Part shown: positions 12,755-23,776 of the stretch, piece after piece
How the letters are laid out: each line of letters begins with the position of its first letter
How positions within the stretch are numbered: the stretch's first letter is position 1
Origin: Siphlonurus alternatus
Taxonomy: Eukaryota > Arthropoda > Insecta > Ephemeroptera > Siphlonuridae
Assembly (NCBI GenBank): GCA_949825025.1
Contig: OX463785.1
Coordinates: 18,291,971-18,355,970 of the forward strand
Length of the DNA stretch: 64,000 nt
Reading direction: 5' to 3'
Translations under genes and position numbers: made by a program
The notes under the pieces: generated by a model
Databases searched by the model: none
Seen by the model: the letters and a program-made list of their open reading frames with translations, nothing else
Told to the model about the DNA's origin: nothing

Positions 12755-12842
12755 ATGAATTTGTACTCAAATTTTTACTATTAATTTCATAAAATTTAAT
12801 GAATTTGTACTCAAATTTTTACTATTAATTTCATAAAATTTA
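12755..12842. repeat. 44-bp tandem duplication
   Basis: The block starting atgaatttgtactcaaattt occurs twice in a row, at 12755 and 12799, nearly identical. Local tandem duplication in AT-rich intron DNA. Confidence 0.85.
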
Positions 12843-13464
12843 TTAATATCCGTCTATATAGCAGGTAAATGATTTGTATACGCAATAAAATGCAAAAGCT
12901 ATACCTGAGCTATACCTAGCATGATCAATAATTCATTTCTCGTAAGTATGTAGAGTGAATGAAAATAGAAAATTATATAGCACTCACAGTCAGAACAAAA
13001 TAACAACTGTCGTTAATTGTTTTACAATAAAAAATAAAATATTACGTTTAAAACTCCCATTTGAGTGTGTAATTTTCATCATTTCATCATGTTGTATTTC
13101 GTGTTATGCTTGTATCCACTTCCTTTCTTTTTCAATAAATCTTTAATATATATAACAAAAGCAATTCTGACCCAAGAGTTTCAGACATTATATACAGGCA
13201 TAAATTATATAATACTAAATCACTTTTAATAATGTCAAATCTAAAAAAAAATCAATAAATTTAATTTTAAATAAAATTGCAATGAAATTACCAGTAATTT
13301 TTTAATCACATGTAATAAAGAGCACTCCTTTTTTTAAATGAATCATTTTTTAATGTTATGCTAAACAATATGCACTTAAAAATACTAAAATGTTTGGAAA
13401 TTCTGTACTAATACTACTAATTTACAAACTCGATCCAGAAAAGAAAATGTTTTCAAGCCGTTAA
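12843..13464. other. Intronic AT-rich DNA
   Basis: No gene seen. The short plus-strand ORF at 12955-13146 has no recognisable motif and intron-like composition. Confidence 0.45.
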
Positions 13465-13828
13465 GGTAGAGATAATACGGGTCAGCTGGCCCAATGCTAA
13501 AAAAATCCGATTCATAAAAATTATGAAAAAAATTCAAAATGTTCTCATCTACATCCCCTATATATACTACAGTAGGTAAAATATCAGGTATACAAAAACG
13601 AGCTAGTTTTCGAGTAATTAATTTTTAAAGTTCTCTAATTTAACATGGAGAAATGGAACTTCTAATTCAACTTTAAAAATTAATAACTCGAAAACTAGCT
13701 CGTTTTTTTATACCTGATATTTTACCTACTGATATGGGATGTAGAGGAGAACATTTTAAATTTTGTTCAAAATTTTTATGAATGGGATTTTTTTAGCATT
13801 GGGCCAGCTGATTCGTGTTATCTCTACC
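13465..13828. mobile_element. Palindromic TTAA-flanked MITE, copy 3
   Basis: TTAA at 13461-13464 and 13829-13832 flanks a ~364-bp palindrome. It has the family ends ggtagagataatacgg and ggccagctga, and a central segment (aacatggagaaatgg) that copies 1 and 2 lack but the related element at 51015-52208 also has. Confidence 0.9.
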
Positions 13829-14171
13829 TTAAAATAAAAACATCGTAATTCTATTCCTTACCAAACAGAATTTCTGCGGGAATTCTCAGCTTGTTGATAT
13901 TTGGAATGTGTAAAAAGACTCCTCGTATTTCCACTGCTTTTTGTTTTCCCAGTCCAAAACTCGATTCTCTTTTTTCTAGAAGGAAAGAATCTAAAGAAGT
14001 TCTCGTAAATCAAATCACATTTTTAAATCTGATCTTCAAACAAAATTGCTTGTTTCCCCAACATACGCCATAGCACAAAAATAGCATACTAAAAATAATA
14101 CATTTTAGTATTTTTGCTTTCAAAATACAAATAATTTTTTTTAAAAATATTTACTTACAAACATACACTGG

Positions 14172-14460
14172 AAGGGGTGGCATCGTTATTTTGACCGGGT
14201 CTGGTTTGATCACCGAAGTCAAGCAACACCAAGTGTGGTTAGTAGTTGGATGGGTGACCATTTTCAATGAAAACCACGTTTCCCACCCAGGGGTAAATCA
14301 TTACGCTTTTCTACTATGTGGTTCCCCTAGCTTTGATCATTGCACTTCCGACAAAAAAGCTGAAGCGTCCATCCTGGCTGAGGTCTCCACGTTTCCCTCA
14401 CAATCAGTCACAGTCAAAAGTCGCGATGGATTGCAAGGCCGCGGCCACCCCCGTTTTGGA
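14172..14460 (+). mobile_element. 5S rRNA-derived SINE (SINE3-like), copy 1
   Basis: The head carries a 5S-like internal promoter: gatcaccgaagtcaagcaac and then gtggttagtagttggatggg and tgacc, the conserved 5S order. It aligns with the minus-strand element at 20765-21169 through cacccaggggtaaat, gtggttcccc and the gaggtctccacgtttccctc tail block. No poly(A) tail remains, so it is 3'-truncated or decayed. A plus-strand ORF across it is fortuitous. Confidence 0.8.
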
Positions 14461-14480
14461 AGCGTCCACGAAACGCTCAA

Positions 14481-14560
14481 GTTAAGGTTTGGGAATTTTC
14501 GGTTCAAATTAAGGTTTGGGAATTTTCGGTTCAAATTAAGGTTTGGGAATTTTCGGAGTT
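14481..14560. repeat. 27-bp tandem triplication
   Basis: Three consecutive copies of a 27-bp unit beginning ttaaggtttgggaattttcg, immediately after the 5S-derived SINE. It makes the repetitive peptides seen in the overlapping ORFs on both strands. Probably slippage, not coding. Confidence 0.9.
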
Positions 14561-16045
14561 TCAAACTTAGTGAGTAGAAGTACCCAATTGTGGTTTGATT
14601 AAAAAAAAAAATAAATAAAAAAACTAAAAATCAAGGGGAAACATTTCTGTGATGACGTCATATTCGTATATACAGCGTTACATTAGGTATATATGCGTGT
14701 TGAATTTTTACATGATTATGACGTCACAGCATTTTGCATTATGGAATTTTATATAAAAAAAAAAAACATAAAAAAAGGTAAAAATATAATAAAATTATGT
14801 CGAGGTTTTCTATCCATATTTGTAATAATAAATTTTACATCACAAGTCTCTCACAGGGATGTTATATATATTTTGTTTTTCTACTTTGAAGGAAATCTGA
14901 GTTATTATATATAGCTAACAAATATATAGCAATATTTATCAATAGCAAACTTTCTTATGGTTTCCATCAATTAAATTTCTTCAACCTCACAATTTCTAAG
15001 GGAGGTTAAAAGTTGACTTTTGATTGATTTTCTCTCAACATACATTTTCTTGTCACTAGGGAGCAAGCAAAAAGTTTTCTCATACTGGGGAAGATAACGA
15101 CATAATGCACTTTCTATGATGATGAATGATCGAGTTAAAGTAGCTGACGGGGCAAATTTCAACCTTAAGATGTGCTCACAAGGACAAATAAACTGAGACC
15201 AAACTCTTACGTAATTATCCAATAGCTAATTAAGTAACAAATAACCAATATTTTATGTTATTTATTGGTCCAATATTGCAGGTAGCTAATACAATAAATG
15301 TAATAAATTCATATGTAAGAAATGCCATGTTTGACATAATTCAATTGTATACTAATTAATGATAAAATCACCCTGAATAAAATACACATTATTATTAGAT
15401 TATAAAATTGCTAAGAAATTTGAAATGTTCTATAAATTTATGAGTATTATGCAATGAGCGTATTGTATTCGTGTAAAATGAGTAAAAGGTCCTTACAATA
15501 AAAAAGTGTTAAAATAAAAAAAAATAATATTTTGCGTAAATGAATAAATTAAAAAGTTGTTGCTCTGATTTTTTTTCTCAGATTTCTAATATTTATAATT
15601 AAAACAACAACAAAATTTGTAATTTTTTTTATCATTAATTAGACGTTCCTTATAATAAATGATAGGGCTTCCACGTTGAAAATGAGTGTGGTTGTCAAAA
15701 AGTAATTAAAGTAAAAAAATTGTTGTATTTATTTCTGCAAAATGTTTTATCACTTTTACCAAGTTGACAATGAAGTTATAAAAGGAGAGTAAGAAGGAAC
15801 CTTTGTAACTGAACTCACACAGTTGACTAACTTGATACATATATTATTTAAGTGTGTATATAATGACGATGACAGTTTCAAATTTCAATGAAATATTGAA
15901 TTACATAAATAATTGCGTTCTCAGAATCAAATAAAAGTACAACACTAATGGATGTTTAATAGCGTTGTGATATTTTTCAAGTTTGTTTCTGCTTTCATTT
16001 CTTTGATCTTATTATTAAATTTTTTCCAATTAATTAACTGTTTTA

Positions 16046-16085
<40 letters not shown>

Positions 16086-18521
16086 CAGAGGAATTGGAAA
16101 AATTGAATATTGAGCTGTGCTTGATATAATTTACAAGGAATTAATTATAAATTTTTGTTGGTGTGAAAACATGTATAATGTTTATAAAATTCATATTTTT
16201 TTATTTATTATATTATATTTTTGTCTTGAATTAATTTTGAAATGAATAGATTGAGAGATTTTAGCTAAAACTCACACAATAAATCTACATTATTTTTTCT
16301 AAAAAATAAGTAAATCAGATAAAAAACGCCCAGTTCAAAATATACTTATTTTTTTTTTGTAATTTTTGTTCCTCTAAATGTTTTTTTTTTAGCCAAAAGT
16401 CGAATCTGTAAGCTGAGAAGAAAAATTAAATAATAAAATAAACGAAGAAGATTGAAAATTCAAATTATAGTCTTAAATCTTATAAGTCTATAACATCTGA
16501 TATTTTTGAAAAGAAAGTTCGAAAAGAAATTTATTTTAGATTTTATATCCGTACTCTCGAATTACAATTTTTTTTTTTAATATAAATTTTCATCATATTA
16601 TATTAATACAAACAGCTTTTAATAACAAAGATTACGTTCTTTGACATAAAATTTAACAGGGTTTTATTTTTTAATACATACATGAAGCATGCAGCTAGAT
16701 ATTTTTATTTCCGTTTTAAGGATAAAAGAAATATGTGTACTATTATTAAACATTAAAACTACAGTGAGTTTTAATTTTTCTAGCCAGAAGTTATATATTA
16801 TAGTTTTTATTCTAAAATTATTCTATATTTCTATATATTACTTTTAATAATATTATAAAACTGGGATAGCTCTGCCACTAAAATATTCAAGCGCTTTATC
16901 GGTGCTATGTGATAAATCTCCATCCCATTTACTTAATATATATTTGTTATGTAATTAATGGAGAAATAATAAATAAAATAATGAAACAATATTATAATAA
17001 AGAAAATAAATAAAAATTAATAATTTCATTTGATAAACTAAAATACAAGTTAATTGGTTTTACTTTGTTTTAAAAGCACACACATTCATTAGCCTATATA
17101 ATATAATAATTTATAATTATATATCCAAATTCAAACCCCTTGGTAACATACACTACATTTATTTATAAGGTATATTTATAAATTATTGCAGCATTTGTAA
17201 TTAAAATATTATTCTAAGGAAGTTTGATGTTAAAAAATAAATTAAGTTTTGCCTCGAGGAGGGTTGAGCTGGTATGAAAATCTGTAGCTAGTCCCTAATT
17301 AAGGATCAGCATTTGTCGTGCTTCTGTAAGGCATAACATTTTAACTTGTAGTGGAATTTTTTTATTTTCTTTATGTTGCTAATTAACATTACCATAATAT
17401 AATTAACATAATATAAAAATTCGTACCAATGCACGCCATTAATAATACATTGAAGATTTTAGGTTCTTAATCTCAGCAGGCATTTCCTTTTTTTATATTT
17501 ACACGCAAGAAATTTGACAGGGAGTTATTTTTTTAATGATCATCCTAACAAATTTTATATAAAATTAACGAAAAGTTTAGAATGTTCAAGGATAGAAGGA
17601 TTTTAAGGACAATATTATGACAGAAAAAGTAACAAATAAATAATAAAATAAAAATATTAAAATTAATTGATAATTTCATAAATTATTTCAGCAAAAAAGT
17701 TCAGTCAACTATAACCTTATGCAAAGAGAGGAGAGAAAAATTGCAAGTAAAAAAAGAACACAAATTTGTATTTTGCAACACCGGCTTCACATTATTATAT
17801 GTAACGGAAAGGTTGACCTAGTTATATATGGTCTCTAGTACCTTTACTAGCATGTACTTACTACACACGTACCCTCTCGTACCTACCCGTATCTTAGTAG
17901 GGTCCTTAAGTGTCCTTGACCTCGGCTGAATATCGACCCTTTTTTCTTACCCCTGCAAGTTTATTATCGATGTAGCTGCGTTTGTTACAGCAGACTATAT
18001 TAATATTATATTGAATCACTAATGCTGTAATATCCTAACTTAATTAACAATATGTTATTAAAAGCTATATTAAGCATTGAGTAGGATTTATATATGTTTT
18101 AGTGTAATATAAAGTCAAACTCACATCTTAATGCTATTTTTTTAACTCGTTTTACATCATAAAATACGCCAATGCTATAAAATTCTAATATTAATTAAAT
18201 ATACACTGTATATATATAATTATATATACTGTATATAATATATTATATAGAAACGCTATATTAACATTGAGTAGGATTTGTATATGTTTTAGTGTAATAT
18301 ACCGTCAAAATCAAATCTTAATACTATTTTTGTCTTCTATAAAGCGTAATTTTGCCAGCATTGATCAATCTTCCATGCACCAATTAAATTTAATGTTAAT
18401 TTGGCCTATTATAATAATAAAAATATAAAACACCACAAAATAATTTGAATGTTAAGTGACTTTTTATTGTTAATAATTGTTATATATTACTTGCTGTTTC
18501 ATCCGTTATAGATTTCAAAAC
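14561..18521. other. Intronic AT-rich DNA
   Basis: No exon recognised. Contains CRE palindromes at 14653-14660 and 14719-14726 and an (AT)n microsatellite at about 16048-16083. An ~80-bp direct repeat (ctatattaagcattgagtag near 18064 and a similar block near 18253) has copies about 189 bp apart. Confidence 0.5.
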
Positions 18522-18650
18522 ATTAGGTCTGTTCGTAAATACACAACCAGAAAGAATTGATTATTTGTGATGAACCTTATGTTCCATGTACAGAAGGTTG
18601 ATCACAAATAATCGATTCTTTGTGATTGTGTATTTACGAACAGACCTAAT
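18522..18650. mobile_element. Foldback MITE (~129 bp)
   Basis: attaggtctgttcgtaaata at the left end and its exact complement at 18631-18650, with further pairing inwards (cacaa, attgattatttgtgat). Short non-coding palindrome with no other copy seen in the window. Confidence 0.85.
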
Positions 18651-19306
18651 ATCTTTTTTCTTACAATATGCAGCAAAATTATGATGAAATTTTAATGAAG
18701 TTTGTAGAATTATATTATGATGAAGGAGAGCTAAAAAATTAATGTAAAAGAAATTATGTTTGTCCATGACAAATAATAAAATTGAAGTATCAGTTTTACT
18801 TGTAAACTATATACGAGTTATTTGATACATGAAAATTAATTAAATTGTTAAAATATACACAACGCAAAGAAGTTAATGATTACTCAGTAATCCTATAAAA
18901 AAATATTTGCTCAGATTCAATTATATATTTACATAAAATATTACATTTAAATTGTTTGCTGTAAAGCGAATAACTAGTTACCATTGTTTTCTTATTTAAT
19001 CTTTGCATTAACAGGATCGAAATGACCCACAATTGCGGGTAAAAGCTGTGAAAAAAATTACTCCAAAAAATACGAAAAAAAAATTGTAAATATTTTCTTA
19101 TAATAATAATTATGTAAGAAATCAAATAATAGTAGTAATGAAACTATTTTCTGGGAGCTGAGTTTCAAATTTTGATGAATAAATAGAGAAGTAGGAATAA
19201 TTTATTACAAAAACAAACTTTAATTTCTTTATACAAGTTTGTCAACTAAACATTCAAAACTTGAACTTTAAATTATTTCGTTGTAGGCGACTGAGAACTT
19301 AATTCT

Positions 19307-19383
19307 CAGTATATATATATGTATATGTATATGTATGTATATATATATATGTATATGTATGTATGTGTGTATATGTATGTATG

Positions 19384-19464
<81 letters not shown>

Positions 19465-19466
19465 GT
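19307..19466. repeat. (TA)n/(TG)n compound microsatellite
   Basis: About 160 bp of alternating ta, tatg and tg repeats. The overlapping Tyr/Ile/His-rich and Cys/Val/Tyr-rich ORFs on both strands are artefacts of it. Confidence 0.95.
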
Positions 19467-19665
19467 TCCACATAAACTAAAATTTATCAGTATTAATGGT
19501 GACTTTGGCTTGTATTTTGTTTTTATTATTATTGTCAGTGATTGTGTTTGATAGTGTTAAATAACTTATGTAAATGTGTTTAAGTTTGATGTTTTTATGT
19601 TGTATTTTGTCCAATTTTGACTTGAACATATGTTTGTCTTGTACAACCAAAAAGAAGTTCCAAAA

Positions 19666-19696
<31 letters not shown>

Positions 19697-20276
19697 TAAA
19701 TGAAAATAATATACTCGTTATATAATTATATTCATTCATGCAGATATTTAACTTTAATGATTTTTTTCCAATTATCTTACCTTTTAAATAGCAATTTTCT
19801 TTATGAAAGCACGTCAAAGAAACATAAATAAAAATTTATGTATACCACAATGAAAATTGTGTTTGAAAACCAGCAACAAAAATTGTCATAAATTTCATAC
19901 AAATTTCAGGAAATTAAAATTGAAGTTGGCGGGTTTTATATAAAATAATTATTTTTCATTTATTTAGATCTTTACAAGAAAGCATAAATATAATAAAGTG
20001 AGCTCAAAAGACGTTCGATTTATTTACACCTAAATCCTAAATGCAGGAAAACGGTAAAATATAGATAATACTAATTTAATTTTATTGTTTTTTAGTCTTG
20101 CATTTATAAAAATATTAGCACTTACTTTTATTACATTTTAAAATATTTTACAACATATAGGTATGATTTCAATTACTGTTGCTTACTTTTTACTATCAAT
20201 TTTCAACATTTCTGGTACAAAAAGTTCTTGAAATTTCGATATCAAAATCATTAATTGTAACACTAATAAAAAAAAA

Positions 20277-20456
20277 TGGGGGACATTCACAAAGCACTTC
20301 AACCCCAACTTTAGCCCCAAGTTTTATCCCTGGTACTAAAAATGGTGCTAAACTACGAGCTAAACATGGTTAGCCCCTGGTTTAGCACCATGTTTAGTAC
20401 CAGGGTTAAAACTTGGGGCTAAAGTTGGGGTTAAAGTGCTTTGTGAATGCCCCCCA
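20277..20456. mobile_element. Foldback MITE inside the long foldback
   Basis: A ~180-bp palindrome. gggggacattcacaaagcac on the left pairs with gtgctttgtgaatgcccccc on the right, and pairing continues through accccaactttagccccaag almost to the centre. The ORF pair on the two strands with the shared peptide GGHSQST reflects this palindrome. Confidence 0.9.
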
Positions 20457-20550
20457 ATATGTTTTACGCTAAACAAGTTATCTATGTATATTGTATAACA
20501 TTTTTTCACTTTGTGGTTAGATAACTCCCTAGCGTAAAACATATTGCTTT
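20457..20550. mobile_element. Second small foldback (~94 bp)
   Basis: atatgttttacgctaaacaa at 20457 pairs with ctagcgtaaaacatatt ending near 20545, followed inwards by gttatct and agataac. It directly abuts the previous foldback. Confidence 0.75.
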
Positions 20551-20764
20551 TTGTTTCTAGCAATGCAATTAATGTTGAACAAGCTGACTAAATTAAATGC
20601 GAAAGTTCAAAATCTTTTTGTGTCAGAAATGTTGAAAATTAATAATAAAAAGTGTGCAATAGTAATTAAAATCATAGGTATGTTGTAAAATATTTTAAAA
20701 TGTAATAAAATTATAAGTAGTAATATTTTCTATAAATGCAACAGTAAAAATAAATAGGAATAAA

Positions 20765-21169
20765 TTTTTTTTTTTTTTTTTTTTTTTTACAAGGATACAC
20801 CCCTAAGAGCTTACAGCTCGCGGCGGGGTACTGGGTAGGGATAAGGTAGGGAACGGATAGTGGCCACGGCCTGCATGCTTACGCGTCCCAGCATTCGCTG
20901 AGGTGAGACTGAGGGAACCGTGGAAAACCTCAGTCAGGACGGACACCTCTACTTTTTCTCAATGGACCAAAGCGATGTCCAAAGCCTGGGGAACCACACA
21001 CAAGTGCATCACTGCACTGGGTGGAAAGCGAGACGAATTTACCCCAGGGAGGGAGCAGCGTATTTTTTACTTGAAACGGTCACCCATCCAAGTACTAACC
21101 ACGCTCGACGTAGCCTGACTTCGGTGATCTAACGAGAACCGGTCAATGCACTGCGCCACGCTCGACCTC
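20765..21169 (-). mobile_element. 5S rRNA-derived SINE, copy 2, nearly full length
   Basis: Read on the minus strand, it starts gaggtcgagcgtggcgcagt. The 5S-like core is gatcaccgaagtcaggctac, then gtggttagtacttggatggg and tgacc. A middle domain (ggttccccaggctttgg) and a tail domain (ctgactgaggttttccacgg) follow, and it ends in a poly(A) run seen as T at 20765-20788. About 380 bp plus tail. Transcription by RNA polymerase III is implied by the 5S head. It sits in the right arm of the long foldback, so it is the younger insertion. Confidence 0.88.
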
Positions 21170-21275
21170 TTTACTATAATTTACTAATTTACTAATAAGA
21201 TCTATATATCACCGTTTTCCTGCACAAAGGTGTAAATGTGAAAAAAACGTTTCATTTTATTATGATTTCTTATAA

Positions 21276-23710
21276 CAATCTAAATCAAATAAATAAAATA
21301 TTTTTATTATAACTATATATTCTATTTTTAGCAATTTGTTTTATTGTTAACGCTGTATAAATACACACGATGACAAAATTGGAAGCGTATATGAATCCAT
21401 ATAGTTAATAAATTCATTATTATTCGTATGGCATATAGCATCATTCACAAGGACGTGATAATTGCTTGAGGGTAGGAAATTGGATGACAATTGTTGCAAT
21501 TATTTCACACAGCAAAAAGATTCAACAATATAAAAAATATTTATGAGTTCTGAAATGTTATGGGACATAAATAATAACTCTGCAAATAACATTATATTTT
21601 TATTATATAGCTGTAGAGGATATTAAAAAGGCATGTAAAATACGTAATGCAAAAAATCTTGGTTATTTCATTACAGAAAATAATTTTTAAAAAAGAAAAT
21701 TTTAGAAAACGTGTTTTATTTTGTTTTACTGTAGCAAACAAAGTCACACACACAAAAAAAATCTAGAACAGACAAATTTCCTGCAATACACGCCGCAGTG
21801 AAAATAATTCAGAATTTCGTTTTTTCAGTATATATTATTTGGTCATAAATTTTAGTGCATGAATATACATTTTGAAACGAAATGATCAGTAAGTTTCAAC
21901 AATATCACATTATTTGTTGCGTTGAAATTAGTGTGCACGACTAAATCACCTGCTATATGGAGGAAGTAAATAGTTTAATGGAGCAAAACTGTGGCTGGAG
22001 TGGGCTGTTCAAATACTCCATGGCCTCATTAATTGACACTATTATGTCCCTACCTGAGCCCAAGCTATTTGAACTACATTTAAACCATTTTACTTACAAT
22101 TTACCATTGATATTTCCCATCTGGGAGTACTGAAATTGCTGCTGGTCTGCGCTTGAGAAGTTTCTAATACCCCTGTAAAGTATGTAATGTTTGTCACGCT
22201 TTACAGGCACGTTTAATGAGTTGCCTAAAACAAAACCTGCAGGCTTTAGTTACAAAATGGCGTTGTTTCTTTATTTGTAAAGTTTTTTAAAAAAATTTGT
22301 AACTTTTATTGAATATAAAAAATATAGTATTTTTTAACATTTTTAAATTAAAAAATAACTAATATAATTTAAAATATTCTTAATTTTTTATTACCCAAAT
22401 AAAAATGTAAATTATTCATGAGTTCAGAGACTTTTATTTAGAAATTTAATATATATGAATATATATGATATAATATGATGTACAACTTGAATTTTTAACC
22501 AAATAAGCTAAATAAATATAACTCGTGGTTAATTTGCTAAACTATATTATATATGATTATAATACTAAATAATCATTGTAAAACTCACATGCACTTACTG
22601 TGTTATATTGTGTATCAGAAATTGAAAAAGCAGTGTAATTCAAAATTTTAATAGTATTTTTTTTATGTATCTTTGGAAGCGATATAACAAATAATATCGA
22701 CATGATAATGGAAAGGAAGTCTTCACTAGAAAAATATTACTTTTCTCACCGTTGATATTGAGGTCAATATTGATGACATAAAGAACCAATAGATGGCTCT
22801 GTGCGCAGAAATTTCAACTATTTTTCCCAGGGATACGGCAAAATCTACAGCATTGCGAGAATCAAAACAACAACAAATTTTATATAAAAAGGCATCACTT
22901 ATGAAATTGATATGTTTTTTTTAATACTTGTCTGAAGGTACTAATTATGGTGTTGTCATTTCTGTAAAATTATGCTCATAGCACTTTTAAACAACTAATT
23001 TATCCTCACTAGGTGCTCGTAGTTCAGCTTTTTACCACCAGGTTTACTACTAACTTTATAACGTCAATACTTATCGAGTCAACGTTATTTTACACTATAA
23101 TAACACCGATATATTTACAATATTGCAGATTATATTTTGCATTCACTACACTGTGAGATGGGAATTGACTTGAATAGTTAACTATAGCTATAAAAATTGA
23201 ACTGAATTCACTACATACATAATTCATTTCAATACGAATATAAATTACATTTTCAAATAGAAACATTATTATTTTTTAAATTGAATTGTAAAAATAATGA
23301 GATTAAAATAGGAAAAAAAAGTATATTATTATTTAGATCATGTTATACAGTAGATTATATAATGTAAATTTACAAAGTTACTATATTATTACATGTACTT
23401 ATATAATAATTCTGTTATTAACTTTATGATATTACACTAGACACCTATGTTATACTAACTATATCAAAAGGTAAATGTGGTGAACAAGTCTTCAGGCAAG
23501 AGGTTTATTTCAATATATACCAAACCCCACATAGCCAGTGCGGTAAATCTAATTTAAGTTGAGCTCTAGCAGTAATAACATCTAAGCCACAAGGTATATA
23601 GTAAACTCAGCATCTAAATTTATATCCAATTCAAAAACTCTCTAGAAAATAATATAATGTATATTTGCTTCTGTATGAAATATTATATAAAAAAAAACTG
23701 GTTTAATATT
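21276..23710. other. Intronic AT-rich DNA
   Basis: No exon recognised. A GC-richer patch at about 21955-22255 has no ORF or promoter motif that I can name. The remainder is A/T-rich. Confidence 0.45.
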
Positions 23711-23719
23711 TTAAAGTAA

Positions 23720-23776
<57 letters not shown>

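Larger units (their letters stand above)
19975..21275. mobile_element. Long foldback element, ~0.9 kb plus inserted SINE
   Basis: Long inverted arms. The left arm (about 19975-20265) contains tgcaggaaaacggt, tgcatttat, tacattttaaaatatttta and attttcaacatttctg. Complements occur at 20590-20765 and then, after the SINE, at about 21205-21275 (accgttttcctgca). The right arm is thus split by the SINE at 20765-21169. The centre holds two smaller foldbacks. No ORF with transposase motifs. Confidence 0.8.

Noticed and set aside
14191..14577. 128-codon plus-strand ORF with repeated peptide
   Set aside because: It runs through a 5S-derived SINE and a 27-bp triplication; the repeat peptide also appears antisense. 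No coding evidence.
19268..19551. Tyr/Ile/His and Cys/Val/Tyr repeat ORFs
   Set aside because: Products of a TA/TG microsatellite.
20980..21150. Possible 5S rRNA gene
   Set aside because: Only the promoter-like part of 5S is kept; it is fused to a SINE body with a poly(A) tail.
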